NCBI RefSeq assembly: GCF_008831285.2
Contig: NC_045143.1
Span: forward strand, 7,449,503 to 7,513,502
Source of the DNA: Nymphaea colorata
Lineage: Eukaryota; Streptophyta; Magnoliopsida; Nymphaeales; Nymphaeaceae
Direction: 5' to 3'
Length of the DNA stretch: 64,000 nucleotides
The notes beneath the pieces are model-generated. The model saw only the letters and a program-made list of their open reading frames with translations, was not told the origin of the DNA and ran no database searches. This document shows, piece after piece, positions 46,575 through 59,449 of this stretch. Numbering within the stretch: the first letter of the stretch is position 1; the number at the start of each line of letters is the position of its first letter. Made by a program: the position numbers and the translations under genes.

Positions 46575-49500
46575 TTAAGCATCACTCCATGGTTGAACAT
46601 TCGAAGAAGCCCCAACATCCAGGGTGAGGTTTGCTAGAACATTGACATTGAACGGGTAGACCTCAGTGTCGAGCTTAGAGAAGAAGGCCTTCGTTGACAA
46701 TTGCACGTAGACACTCTCAGTCGGGTGCACCGCATCATAGAAGAGGTAAGTGCTCCTATCCGAGCACGGTGCGACTCCTTCAGCACATTCCATATCGCCA
46801 CTACTAGCGGACACGGTACAACAAGTTTCATTGGTTACCTTCAATCCTGGAAACCAACCAATCCAATGTATAGCTGTTTAGAATCAATATATTTTAGTAA
46901 AGCTAGGCGTGGACACAGTGTGCAATGACTAAAATACTTCTATTTAAAGTCAAAAAATAAAAAATAAAAGAGCAAAAAGATATTATGAGAAAGTTAAAAA
47001 GTCTAAAATGAACACTTGTTTATAAAAAATTTCAAAAAAACTCTAACCTCCATTCTTTTTTTCTTTGGTGTACACTTATGCATGCACACCCTAATGCATG
47101 CAACTCGATATAACATGTGTGAGAAAAGAGGGCTACTCAAGTTGCTTACCGTAAGCAGTTGGGTCGTCGAGCATGCTCATAACCATGTGGAAGATATTGA
47201 CGTAGACGAAGCAGAAGCCAGGCTTGTCTCGGCTCATACCATCCAGAGCATACTTCAGCTGGTGATTTAGATACGAGTCTGCCTCGTTCAGAAAATCCTC
47301 GTCAGAACCATTATTTTTGGTTCTACAGAAGATGTTGGACCCGGCAGGCATGAGATTAAACACCACGAACTTCCGTGCCCCAAGATTGTATAACCTCTAA
47401 AGCGGGTAAAAGGGGGAAAAAACATAAAAGACGTGTAAGAAATGAAAATATAATGATTTGCCATGTCACCCATAAATTAATTTTCCAATTTGATAGAATG
47501 TCATAACTTCACCTAAGTCACATTGATTATGCATCCAGACTTGTTTTTCTTCTTTTGGGTTTAATATGGACTTAAGGAGAAACCGCCTTCCATATAAAAC
47601 GCAAGGTCATACTGATCTTACACTTCCCACTTTCAAGGTTCTGACTTGCTTGAGTGTGGATGGACCTCCAGTACAATCTTTAACTAGGATATTTTATACT
47701 ATTGTGGAGGACGTACACTCTAGTGAGTATCAAAACTTAAATTGTTTTTCCTTTTGGTAAGCAACAGCTTATATTTAAAGGGGTATAGATTTCATAAGAA
47801 AGAAACTGTGCATGTTCTTGCAAAAACAGCTTAAGAACACAAAGTTCTTATTCTAATAGCTATATATAGCATCATTGTATCTACCTTTTTATTGTTAAAT
47901 CTAGAAACAGCATCCCTAATCATACTATGTGACATGTTTGGAAGATGAAACTGGTGATTTTAGACAATGTGTTTCAGGAACATGTGTTGTCTTTTTCTTT
48001 TTTTTTTTCTTTTTTTTTGTGAAGAAACTCTGCTGGGAGGGGGCTCCTTTTTTGTTGAGATTTAGCAAACAAGTACAAATCCAGTTCAACAAAAAAACAA
48101 ACAGCTCTAGGAGACTGGGAGCATGTGTTCTAAATACAAAATATCCTTCCCAACGAACATCCTCAACAAGTCACGGGATATGAATCATTAATGTACTAAC
48201 AAACATGACAAGCATTGTTGGAGGAGTGTAGAGAGATCCCTTCCCTGGCTGGCCCCGGGTATCTTCATGAAAAAATTAAAGGAAGGATGCTTTAGTAAAA
48301 TTTTGTACAAGTTGTAGGTTTTGTCGCCACTTTGTGGAGCATTGTTAGCATGAATTTGTAGATACATGTAACTGGATGGGTATCCATCCTTGAAAAAAAA
48401 ACATGTTTCTTTTACAAATATATGTTACCTTGCGGATGAACGAGATATTGAGGAATCATCCACATGTAAGGAGGCATCATCCACTTGTAATATTACCACG
48501 TGCCTTTTTCTATAAAGACCCAACCCACTTTTGCGATTGAACCCTTTGTTTGGCGGATCTTAACCTCCTGTCCTCTAACAATTTCGGTTTCAACTTCAAA
48601 AAAGACTAGAAACCAGAACAACTATCTAGTCAATAATCTCATGTATAAGCCCTTAAAAGATTCTTCACAATTTTCAATACATGATTAAATTTCTGTGGTG
48701 TTACAACAATCTATTGTTAAAAATAGAAGTGATGTGGATTATTCAAGAATCATGTATTTGAAAGGGACAGAGCCCGGTCTCTTGTCAATCTTCAGAGTTA
48801 GTGAAAAAAGACTACAGTGCAGCTGTAAGTGTAGCTCTAAATCACGGAAGTACGTGTTCTTTGAACGTATATCTTTAGAAGATTGTTGGATTGCCTCTTG
48901 TCTTCGCATGGATCATTAGGAAAAAGTTATTATTGTATGTTGTGATTTGTTTGCCTTAAACTCTGGTGAACCGAATGTTAGAAGACCTTTTGTCTTTCGA
49001 GCCACATAAATCTTCGTATGATTATGCCGTTATTTCTTTGTCTTTCTATTTTCTTTGACATCTAAAGCACCACAGCCTCTCCTTTTTCTTATCTGGCTCT
49101 CATTTTTTTTTTCCCATTAGAAGAAGTTTCAATTGATCAAGGCTGGACGTCTAACAAGTGTGAGAGAAGAGAATACCAGTTCTTCTGAAAAAAATTGTCC
49201 TAAAACTCTCTTTGGCACCTCTTAGATTTTCTGGCTCAGGCCTTACACTCCCAATCCTTCAACTCAACGTGATCCATTTTTAATAAGGTTGGGGAGAACC
49301 CCTCGCCGGAGTTTTCCTGAAATCCTTCAGCTCAAAATTCCCACTTAAGTTCTTAACTGGGTTGATGGATTGGTACTCGTGGTAGCCAGTTTTTAGTACA
49401 CAATTTGAGAAAATGAAGTTGGAAAGTTTGTACCTCAAGCTGTTGGGTGAAATTTCCTTGCAATGTATCTGCTACGCTGATGCATTCGGCAAAGCTAGAA

Positions 49501-50630
49501 TCCAGGCAGTAGTCGAAGAGATCGACTCCACCAGAGTTGATAAGAAATATGCTCTGTGATAGATACGATGCGAGCTCACCACTCCCGTTGAGTTGAGAGG
49601 CCAATTCCGGTAGCGTATAATGAATGAAGTTGCTCACTTGCTCCCCCAATGATGTGACGTTGTTCTGCAAAAAATTAATAAAATGCATATTTTTTACTCA
49701 ATCAGGCTGTAAAAGTGGGATTAGGATTGAATCTACAATTGTGGAATCAAATTTCAGATCTGAATTAGAGTATGACTTTTTTAGTTCTCATTTGAATCTG
49801 ACTATGTGAATATGCAATAAAACAAAATATAATTAACAATATATCCAATCCAATTCAAATCTGATATGTTAGGAGACCCCATAGCCCTGCAGAATCGTAC
49901 AACGAAAAATTTAATTATAATAAAGAGAGCTCATATTTTTTCAACGCGTATATAAGAGATGACGTGAAGCTTAAAATTAATAGCCTACAACTTTTACCAC
50001 ATAAAAACGATTCTTTTATATCATTAGCCTACATCTTTTAGCACAGAGAAAAAAAAATCTTTTATATCGTTTTCTAAGTTTCTGGGTATGAAGATCATAT
50101 TTAATTATTACATCATTTTCTTTCGAAATTGCTTGCAAATCTGGAAAAAAAATATTGTCTATGTATTACAAAATTAGAATAGTATACTTTAAAAGTAAAG
50201 AAGCCCATTTCCGCTCACTAACTGCGAGCTCAAACTTTAGGTTCCAAAAGCGAATAGATTCAAGGTATAACATGAGTATCTATAACTATATTTCAAAAAA
50301 AAAAGAAATTGAAATTAGAAAGCTCAAAACGATTATGAGGTCTTCAGAAAATAGCTAATAAGATGAGCATTTTTATGAAAAAACTTTTCAAAAAACTTTG
50401 GGTGAGCATTAAACTCACAACCCAAAAAGAAAAAACTCTAAAAGCTCGTTTCATTTCTCCTGCTTTTTTGTGTTTTTGGGCTCTTTTAAGGACATGAATA
50501 AGGTATGGTACACCTTTTAAAGAGTATTGAGATCCCACCATTTGTACTACAAGTGAGTAGCACTTATGGGAATGGAAGCCACTATGCACTACACTGTCTA
50601 CGTTGCTTGTTTATCTCTTGGAACAAAAAG

Positions 50631-50665
<35 letters not shown>

Positions 50666-51167
50666 AATCATGTTTGATGTGCTTAAACCAGAGTGGAGAT
50701 TGAGGCTAAAAAATTTTCCAAAACTAAATCATGTACAGAGGGCCTAAACCAGGGAGAGGGAGAGAGAGAGAGAGAGAAATATGCAAAGCAGGAATAGTCT
50801 TTGGCTTTACTCTTTCGCTAGTGGAAACGAGTATGCCGGAACCAGCTGTGGCGTAATTGATTCCAGAAAGAATGGCGTTTCCCTTGGTCCGAGGATCATA
50901 GAAGACAGGAAGGAAGTGGGGGAGACCCAGCAGTTGCGCCAGTATGTCCGCCGGGTTTCTTCCATTAGTGAACCTGCCTGTGGCACCCCCCGGAAAATCC
51001 ACTCCGTAAGGATAAAAGTTGGCCTTGGAAGTCGTGTCCAAGAAATCATTGTTCCCGCTGTCGACGATCGAATCGCCGAAGACGAACATGGCTTTGGCGT
51101 TGCCCTCCGCCATTGCTACTGACAAGTGGGAGAAAGGAATGAACAGCAAGAAGAGAAGGTGCAGCAT
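46575..51167 (-). CDS. GDSL-7: GDSL-type esterase/lipase, intact frame, block III Asn replaced by Val, 368 aa
   Basis: The exons are 51167-50811 (119 codons), 49664-49434 (77), 47396-47150 (247 nt) and 46846-46575 (272 nt), with GT..AG junctions. The protein has 368 residues. The signal peptide is MLHLLFLLFIPFSHLSVAMA, followed by [16 protein letters not shown] with Ser33. Block II is GINYATAGSGILV. Block III is INSGGVDLF with Val166 in place of Asn. Exon 4 holds CAEGVAPC and YDAVHPTESV (Asp316, His319). A TATA-like GATATAAGA sits about 46 bp upstream of the ATG. Exons 3-4 and their flanks are nearly identical to GDSL-5, so the two units split recently or have exchanged sequence. Intron 2 is long (about 2 kb) and contains a copy of the ~200-bp dispersed repeat found in its relatives only in the adjacent intron 3. 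Confidence 0.92.
50629..50661. repeat. Poly-A tract
   Basis: This is a run of about 30 A residues in intron 1 of GDSL-7, just inside the intron from exon 1. It could be the tail of a degraded retroposon, but no body is recognised. Confidence 0.85.
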
Positions 51168-52787
51168 GTTGGGTGGAAGGAACTACCAAAGTTGCCGAGG
51201 AGCTTTTGTTAATCTTATATCATATGGTTAGGTGTGCTTGTCATAGTGGCACGAGATTGCTACTCATCTAACTGAAGAGCACAATGGATTGTCGGTTAGG
51301 TGTACATGTGGAGTGGCGCGAGATTGCTACTCATATGATTGAAGAAACGTAATGGATTGTCGGTATTGGATATGCCATTCTTTGACATGTTTGTCGTTAA
51401 CATGAAGGAACATGTTCTCACCTTTAACCACAGGCGGCCTTTTCAAACATTCATAAGGCAAAATTTTTTTAAGCTTCAGTTTTACCCTTATAAGGGAAGA
51501 GTCTTATATTTAATGAACATGAACATTTTGGTTATTATAAACTCATGACACTTCAAAAGTTTAGAGTAGCCTTAAAACCTAGTTGTAAGCGGCAATTCAA
51601 CTTATGTGGCTGGATTGGTCTGAAATCTCCAACTTGAATTCAAAATCCCATGTCCAAGCAAGCCATTAACCATTGGCATGTCAGTAAATCTGATTCAAAT
51701 TGGATATCGAAGTGAACTGCCTGAAAAAAGTTGGATAAAAAATTACATCTGATTAAAAAAATGAATCAGATTGGGATCTAAGAAATGACATCTGTTCTGG
51801 TTTGTATTTTATGAAAAATGCAATCGGATTGGTTTCTGATTGTTCGGTTTAACTAAATATCCTATATCTGATATCCATATATACTTTCAAAGACGGTTCT
51901 TAAATCTTAATGTATCGTAATGTGATTTGCATTTAGTTTAAAAGTTTGATACATGTTCGGTTGTGAATTTGAAAATCAGATTTGGATACAATTTGAATTG
52001 TGAATTTATATTTAGATTTGGATATAGTATAGATTTTTCTTCATTTGTATTTGAATGATCCAAATTTGATTACAGGTACATGAACATCTAACAAAGCAGA
52101 CATGGCCTTGAAAATTCAAGCCACTGGACCAAAAACATAAATGATGAGCCTCGACAGGGGGGGGGTTGGCAGGGCCATGGCCCTTCTCATATTTTTAGAT
52201 ATGCAAATTTTTACTATAAATTTTACAAATTTTAGTTTAACCCATGTAAAAATATAAAAAAAATATGTTTCAAACTATAGTTTGGTCCCTGTGACAAAAA
52301 AAATTTCTAACTCCACGCCGTGGAATCGTGCTATGATCAGAAGCAGAAAAAAGGAAGAGTGTTTTCTTGTCATCACAAGGTGAAAAGGTAAAAAGAAAGC
52401 ATAAATTTAGGGTGCAATCAATCATTAGAAGCGATCTATTTTAACTGACAGGGTGCTGAATGATTCAAGAACAGAGAAAGTTAGCTGGGTGTGGGCAGCC
52501 TTATGTTCCTAAGCAATGAAGAATACAAATACGAGAATCGTTGTAGTTGTAGGTAGGGGTGAAAGGCCAAGAAGATCATACATGGCTGATTCCCGAAAAC
52601 CAATTTCAGCTAATTTAGCATCAAGGCAGGTAATTGCTCACATATATAAAAAGATGTAAACACAATCTTTTTCATTTAAAGATCTCATACGGTAAGAAGC
52701 AAAGACAGTCTTTTCCACTTAAAATCTCATCCGGATATATTCTCAACCAGTAATGTTATCCTAAATAACTGCATGACTCTACTGCAA
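51168..52787. other. 5' flank of GDSL-7 and 3' flank of GDSL-8
   Basis: The part 51230-52290 is collinear with the GDSL-5 upstream flank (35200-36300). It includes an AT-rich element at about 51668-52110 and a GC-rich MITE-like patch at about 52150-52290. The part 52320-52787 is unassigned and should contain the 3' UTR of GDSL-8. No gene is seen. Confidence 0.55.
51213..51221 (-). promoter_or_regulatory. TATA-like box of GDSL-7
   Basis: The minus strand reads GATATAAGA, 46-54 bp upstream of the GDSL-7 ATG. A closely related AT-rich element is kept upstream of GDSL-5. Confidence 0.45.
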
Positions 52788-54603
52788 CTAAGCGTCACCC
52801 CATGGTTGAGCCAGCGAAGAAGTTACAGCAAGGCCTGCTAGGACTTTAACATTGAAGGGGTAGACCTCCGTGTCAAGCTCGGAGGAGTAGGCCTTCGTCG
52901 ACAGCTGCACGTACACATGCTCCGTTGGATGCACAGTGTCGAAGTAGAGGTAGCTGCTCCGATCTGAGCAGGGCGCAACTCCTTCCGAACAGAGAAACCC
53001 GGCACCGTCGCTGGGCACCGTGCAACATGATTCATTGGTTACTGCTACCCCTGATAAGATGAAGCCAATGAAATAAACTCTGATATTAGTTAAATTGTTT
53101 AGGAACATACTTCGTCCACTAGTTTGGTTACTCTATCATGTCTTCTTCGAAATCGAGTTGCGTGCAGAGGTAACAGATATATACTCATCAACAAGAAAGA
53201 ATGGGGTTGGAGTATTTTATGAATTTTTTTATAAAAAATATACATCTTAAAGTGTTAAAATTTTCATAATCTCATTCATTTTAAAGGGTTCATGATCTGA
53301 TTACTAACATTTGAATGGATGAGATTTCATACCGTATGCTGCTGGGTCGTCGAAAATGGCATTAACCATGTGGGTGATGTTGACATAGACGAAGGCCATC
53401 CCCACCTTCTCTTTGCTCACACCATCCAAAGCAGCCTTCAGCTTGTGGTTGAAATACAAGTCAGCCTCGTTCAAGTACTCCGCGCAAGTCCCGTTGTTTA
53501 TGCTTTTAGCGTAGACGTCGCAACCGCTCGGCATGAGATTGAACACCACAAATTTCCGCGCCCCATAATCATACAACCTCTGTCGTTCAAAAGCGAGAAA
53601 AGTATGAACTATGAATTTATATTTCGTGATTAATTTCACCGCCCCACGAACAAGGAGCAATTTCATGTAATTTTGCAATACAATCCAGACCCAGCAAGAG
53701 CATAAAAAGATTACGTGTGATAAACATATGAATTCCAATTGAATCTTGGATTGAAATTCAGATTCAATCATTTGAAGATTTAGTAACCTAAATCATAAAG
53801 TAAAATAAGGAGATTTTTAATTTAAAAATTTTAAAAAAATGTTAAAAATCTAAAATATGCATGCTTCTATACAAAATTTTTAAGTAAAAAACGATGTGTA
53901 GTACCTCGAGCTGCTGGGTGAAATTCCCCACCAGCTCCTCTGCAAGGGTGAAGCACTCCGCCAGGGCGGACGCCGAGCACTGCACCGAGAGGTCGTCTCC
54001 GCCGGAGTTGAAAAGGAAGATGCTTTGTGATAGGTAGGATGAGAGCCCCGCGCTCCCCTTCAGTTGAGACTCCAAATCCGGCAGCGTCGAATTGATGAAG
54101 TTGGTAACCTGCTGCCCCAGTGACGTGACGTTCGCCTGTGTGCAGAAAAATTTAGCGTCGACCTATCAGACAAAGGGAAAGTCGGAAAATTTCGACGGAA
54201 GGGTTTCGCTTACAGTTACGCTAGTGGAAACGAGTATGCCCGAACCGCCAGTTGCGTAATTGACGCCGGAAAGAATGGCGCTCCCCTTGGTCAGAGGATC
54301 GTTGAAGACGGGAAGCAAGCGGGGGAGGCCCAGCAACTGTGCCAGTATGTCCGCGGGGTTCCTTCCGTTTGTGAACCTGCCGGTGGCACCCGCCGGGAAA
54401 TCTACTCCGTATGGATAGTAGTTGCCCTTGGAAGTGGTGTCCAAGAAGTCATTGTTCCCGCTGTCGACGATCGAATCGCCAAAGACGAACATAGCTGTGA
54501 CGTTGCTCTCCGCCATTGCTACTAACAAGTGGGAGAAAGGAAAGAAGACCAGGAATAGAATGTGCAGCATGTTCGCTGGAAGTGGTTGGCCTGGCCGCTG
54601 CAT
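52788..54603 (-). CDS. GDSL-8: GDSL-type esterase/lipase, intact frame, block III Asn replaced by Asp, 365 or 376 aa
   Basis: This is the most compact copy, with short introns. The exons are 54603-54214, 54135-53905 (77 codons), 53579-53333 (247 nt) and 53050-52788 (263 nt). Two in-frame ATGs are possible. The one at 54570 aligns with the start of GDSL-7 and gives 365 residues with signal peptide MLHILFLVFFPFSHLLVAMA; the one at 54603 adds 11 residues. Counting from 54570: block I is [15 protein letters not shown] with Ser33, block II GVNYATGGSGILV, block III FNSGGDDLS with Asp166 in place of Asn, and block V YFDTVHPTE with Asp316 and His319. A TATA-like TATTTAAG lies 58 bp upstream of the first ATG. 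The exons are GC-richer than those of the neighbours. It is likely a working gene, though block III is non-canonical. Confidence 0.93.
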
Positions 54604-54660
54604 GAAGCGTCGTCTTGCTCAACTGTATGTTGCTGTCCAAGTGATTCACCATCGTTGCTT

Positions 54661-54668
54661 CTTAAATA
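54661..54668 (-). promoter_or_regulatory. TATA-like box of GDSL-8
   Basis: The minus strand reads TATTTAAG, 58 bp before the ATG at 54603 and 91 bp before the ATG at 54570. Either start would be reachable from a transcript beginning about 30 bp downstream of the box. Confidence 0.5.
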
Positions 54669-57600
54669 GTTGCTGCAATTAATTTTGTTATTCTTTTTTT
54701 CCATTGCTTCTTTTTCCAATAAGATGCTTGGGAAAATAAAAGGAAAACTTCACTTTCAGGTTTACCTCTCGCCCCGCGATTCATTTTTCTCACTTTTAAG
54801 CCTTTTGTAGTGGTCACCCTTATCAGATAAAGGTTATGCTTAATTTTATTAATTTAGTTTTTCCTTTTTTTTTAGCTCACTAGAGGTGAGCTTCAGTCCC
54901 TTATCAGTAGTCTCTATCTTCTTTTAAAATGTGTGGTGCTTATCAAGAAAATTGCGAAAGCTAATTTATTCAATTAAAAGAGAAGTTAATGAAGCACAAT
55001 GAAATAAGGCCTTGCTTGATTACCGCCGAACGAGGCCCAAGGTCAGTGGACTGATGTCGAATCCGGAGTCCATTGATCGGATCTAACTCCACACAGATCC
55101 AGCAGGTTCTCTTAGCCACAGACTGAGGCCCAGAGAGATGTTTGGTTCGATCTAAAATTTAGTCAACCCTATAAACAAAGTTCCTTATGTGCTGGTATAT
55201 CGTTGGGATTGAGACAGAAACTGGGTCTAGTCCGGCTCTGAAACTAGAACTGGTGTCCACACTAGACTCGGGTCAATGACTTTATTACATGCCCGTTGGT
55301 TGGAAGGGTTCAAGATTCAAACGTACCCATGTAGAACTCCTAATTTACATGGATGGGATTGACCGGTGAACGGCACGTTACACTCGCCCCTCCATTGACT
55401 GGGGGTTGGCACCGAGAGGGCTGGCGAATGAATATCTCCACCACCAGCCCCACTCCCTTCGTTGCTTAGGGGGGAGGGGGTCATTTTCGTCTTTTTAGAA
55501 AGACTAATCTTTTAACCCCCCGTACGTTTTTGGAAGTCAGATTTTTTGTTGCCTCCATCTGGGGACCCAGCATTAAATCTGCTATCAAATCCGACGCCTT
55601 TGCACTTCATGGGGGCGAAGCCGATTTAATGCACTCCGTTAAATTCAATTATCCGATGTTAACATGATAAATATATCGGTGCCTCTACAAGATATGGAAT
55701 GATAAAAATATAACTGTTCTTTCATTATATTTCAGCGTTCATTATATAGTCATGGCAAGTCTAGTTGAGTTCTTACAACTTCAACTTTACTCGGTTAATA
55801 CTTCAAGCATACATTTGAACTCGAGCTCAACTTGTTTATATAGGAGTTCAGTTCGAATCGAGTTTTGACACACGTGTTTGAGTCGACGTTTGCTGCATTG
55901 TATTGTGTAACCTTATTTCCTGCTGTTGTATTTTGTGAATCGAGTATCTTCATGATACGTTTGAGTCAGGCCAAACAAATGCCTTCTATAGTTACCTCAC
56001 TAGTTGCGTCACTGCCCCTAGGAAAAAGATAAGTTCCAAGGAATGTGTCTCTCATGACATAAAATGGTAGCTTGGGCTTTCCATTTTATGATTTTTCTAA
56101 ATGTTGCTTTTATAGCTCCGATTTCTTTGTCTTGTCTTGAGGCCTTTTCATAACTTCTTTCTAAGTCACATAGATATTGGTACAAATACAGGTATGTAAG
56201 ACACGACAATATGTAAATGTAATATCTACAAAAATTTGTTCATTTTGTTAAAAAAGAAAAAAGAATTAGTGCACTTTGAATAAATTCTAATGTATATTAT
56301 CTATCTGCAATTTTTTTTTTTAAATATGCATTTATTTAAAAATAAGAAGGATCTAATGCATTTTGGATGGGGTCTGACACAAAGCAATGCAAACGTGTCC
56401 AGATGTATCTGACTCAGTATTGCGGTGTCGACATGCAAATTTGTTGTGCTCTCTTATTTTTGCGTATTTTTTTGTTATCTGGGCGACCATCAAAACCCAG
56501 CGATAAATGACATCTTAGTCACAAATATTTGTTAAAAAGAAAAAAAATGAAAAAAGGACATTTATTCTCCCTTTTTCTTACTCTTCTACCATCCAAAAAA
56601 TTTTCCCTTCTGTTTTTTTTTATTTATCAAGCATGCCTTATACTTGAAAAAAGTGAAAATTTCTTTCTACCAACCTCTATCAAGGGAATATCTTTATCTG
56701 TGCCATCAAGAGTAAGCACATAAATGAACTGCCACCAAAGTAGGAGGTGCAATAAAATGAGGCCACAGCTGCACCATAACCATTTTCTTGAGGCAGATGC
56801 ATAGAAGGGTAACACAGAATGGCATTTTCATGTTCCACAAAAAAATTGGATTTCTAACAACTGTGGTTTTAACCCAATCGGCAGAGTTGCCGATCCCGTG
56901 AGTCGATCATTTCTTAAAATTTTCTAAAAATTAAATTTAAGAAAAGTAAAATAAAATAAAAGTTTGTGTAGAGAAAAATAAATAAAAGTGGCTAAATTAT
57001 TTTAAAAAAACCACTTTAAAGATTCGTGGCAATTGGCACTGTATTTTAATTTGAATCAGTATTTTAATTTGAATGATTCAAATTTCAAGCGCATTTAGGC
57101 CCATCTTAAATTCTAATTACTAAGTCTAAATCATGGCCGCATCCTCCAGCCCACACCCAAGGAAGGACCAGAAGTTGATCCGTGTTTGCCTAGGGTCAGC
57201 CGGCCTGCTACAACGCGTTTCAAAGAATGTCGTTTTTGCCTGATATCTTTTGGTAAGGCTGACAAATTTTGTAAGAAAATAATTCATTTTTAAAAGCACT
57301 ATCCTAAAAATTAGAAAATAACTAAATAAAACGATGAAAACAATGTTTTAGCAGTGATAGAAATGAAAATAAATCATTTAACTTGGGTTTTAAACTGTAA
57401 AGTTTAAATAACGCAAAAAAACAAAAGAAGCGCAAAAAAATTCATTGACCTTTTTTCAAAGAAACGCTACAAAATGCATTTTTTTCATGTTTTTTAATCG
57501 TATGAAAAGCTAAAAACTAGTTGGATAGTTGGCAGTAGAGTACTCCACGTGACCCGAGGCCACTTACCGGCGGTTGGTACCAATGCCTACCACCTTGCCT

Positions 57601-58427
57601 TGCAAAACGGCTGGGAGGCGGTGGGTGAGACACAACAAGACGTAAGGGCAACCACCGGACCATGTGTCCCAACTCCTTTTTGACTTCTGAACCAAAAATT
57701 TTATAAAGGAGCATTGATTTAAAGGTTTTCATAACTGAAAGGACACTTACATATATCACAATAGGCAACTGTCTACACCAACCAGCCTATATGTGTCTCT
57801 GTCACTGCTCTCAACCATTTACAAGTTTGAACTAAATCAGGTCCAGACCTAGTTTCATTTTGGGTCGGGCCAAAGGTAAACTCGTAACACTAAGGACCTT
57901 TCATCGAGTAAGTCAAGGAAGATCTAGATATGTGTAGTGGGATTCAAGTCCACCAAGTAATCTGCATTTTTTTTTTTTTATTTAAAATGTTCTGGGGCTA
58001 TATGTAAGAAGTTTTTAAATGTTGACTTGAAATATTTATGTAGCTGCTTCCCGCCTTTTTTTCTCTTAGTACTACCTAACTACGAGGCTCTTACTCACTA
58101 TCAGTGTTATTTTTATCGCACGATACGGCCCATATCATAGAGATTTGAAAAACCTATATGATACACCTACGGTATACGATATGCTTATGTAACGTAAGCA
58201 TAGTGTCTGTACTATACGATACAGCCTTATTGATTGAACAGATAGCTTGCCAATCCAAATCAAGCAGCTTCTCTACATTATATTCTTGTGATAACAAAAT
58301 GGACTGCTTCATGGGACATAGCTCAAACTGGCAGACTTGAAGTGTGTTAGAGGCACGTCCTCAGTTCAAATTTGTGGAGGGCAATACTCCAATAATGCAA
58401 AGGGACGTGGTCCATAATTCAAGTTGA

Positions 58428-58546
58428 AGAGATCCTGCCACTTGATACATACGTAGTTTACAGCTGGAGAGATCCTGCCACTTGATATGTACGTAATTAC
58501 AGCTGGAGAGATCCTTCCACTTGATGCATATGTAGTTTACAACTGG
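58428..58546. repeat. ~40-bp tandem repeat, three copies
   Basis: Each unit begins AGAGATCC and contains CCACTTGAT, then ends ACAGCTGG or ACAACTGG. The units are 40, 39 and 40 bases, with a few substitutions between them. Confidence 0.88.
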
Positions 58547-59244
58547 GATAAGTTTCAAACTGCCAACTTTTTTTCCGGTATAATGTGGTGGGTTTTAAAA
58601 ATATTAGAAAAAATGGTTTTTTTTAAACATTAAAAAACAAAAAATAAAAAAAATTAAGTAAGAAAATGATAACACAAATTTGTAATAAATAAAAAATAAA
58701 AAATAAAAAAATTTGTTTGACGTTAAAAAATGAAAAAAAAAAAAGTAAAAAGAACACGAAGAAACTAGTTTTTTCATTTTTCACATTTTTTTCGAAAAGA
58801 GTTTTTTTAAATTTTACACCGCATTTCATTTTGTCATGTTTTTTTAGAATTTTTTTTCAAAAATAACGTGTTTTTTGTGACTATACAGTACTGCATCAAT
58901 TTTCTTTTCTTCTTCCCTGCTCCCTCCTTCTCGGTTTCTTTGCTGTAGTCTCTGCTGCCTTCGGAGCTTATATGCCATTTGTGCCCTCATGCTGGAGACT
59001 CCGGTGGCATGCTTGTTGAGGGACAAAGAGGATCGCAAGGGACTTCCGCTGCTACAAGTCCATCACGAAGCACCCTGATTAATGGAAAAAGGAAACTTTT
59101 TATAAGGATAAAAAAAAAACCAAAAAAACCTAAGAGACTAAAAATGATGTTTCTTTTTAAATGATTTCCAGAATACCCCAGTTCCTACCTTGTTTATTTT
59201 TGGTGTATATATCCTGAGTGCACCGAGTGGCGGCCGCAACTCCC

Positions 59245-59449
59245 TAGGGGCGGAGGGAGAGGGGGGCCCGCATAGGCCATGGCTCCACCCCAACCAAATA
59301 AAAAAAAAATACAATGTAAAAATTGAAATTTTTTTTTGCTTCCATGTATTTTTTGAATTGTAGTTCAGTTTGGCCATACCCAAATCCAATCCACAAAATG
59401 CAGCCTCCATTTGGCTCGCCCCCTGAAAAAAATCATGGCTTCACCCCTG
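59245..59449. mobile_element. hAT-like MITE (205 bp) with 8-bp target duplication
   Basis: The element starts TAGGGGCGGAGGG and ends GGCTTCACCCCTG, imperfect terminal inverted repeats of the CAGGGGCGGAGC type seen in plant hAT-like MITEs. It is flanked by CAACTCCC at 59237-59244 and again at 59450-59457, a perfect 8-bp target-site duplication as expected for hAT. The interior is a GC-rich end patch (GGCCATGGC) followed by an AT-rich core, with no coding capacity. It lies just past the last GDSL-9 fragment. Confidence 0.85.

Larger units (their letters stand above)
54604..59236. other. 5' flank of GDSL-8, duplicated flank segment and AT-rich DNA
   Basis: The first ~700 bases are the GDSL-8 promoter region. 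The part 55334-57060 is collinear with 44347-46020, and 57315-57580 with 36310-36590. A three-unit tandem repeat lies at 58428-58546. A possible tRNA-derived SINE fragment lies at about 58313-58390 (TAGCTCAAACTGG box A-like, AGTTCAAAT box B-like). The part 58600-58870 is long A/T runs. No gene is recognised. Confidence 0.55.

Noticed and set aside
58313-58390. tRNA gene candidate
   Set aside because: A box A-like and a weak box B-like motif are present, but no cloverleaf can be drawn. At most it is a SINE fragment.
58428-58546. CRISPR-like array
   Set aside because: These are three head-to-tail ~40-bp units with no spacers in a plant genome. It is a simple tandem repeat.
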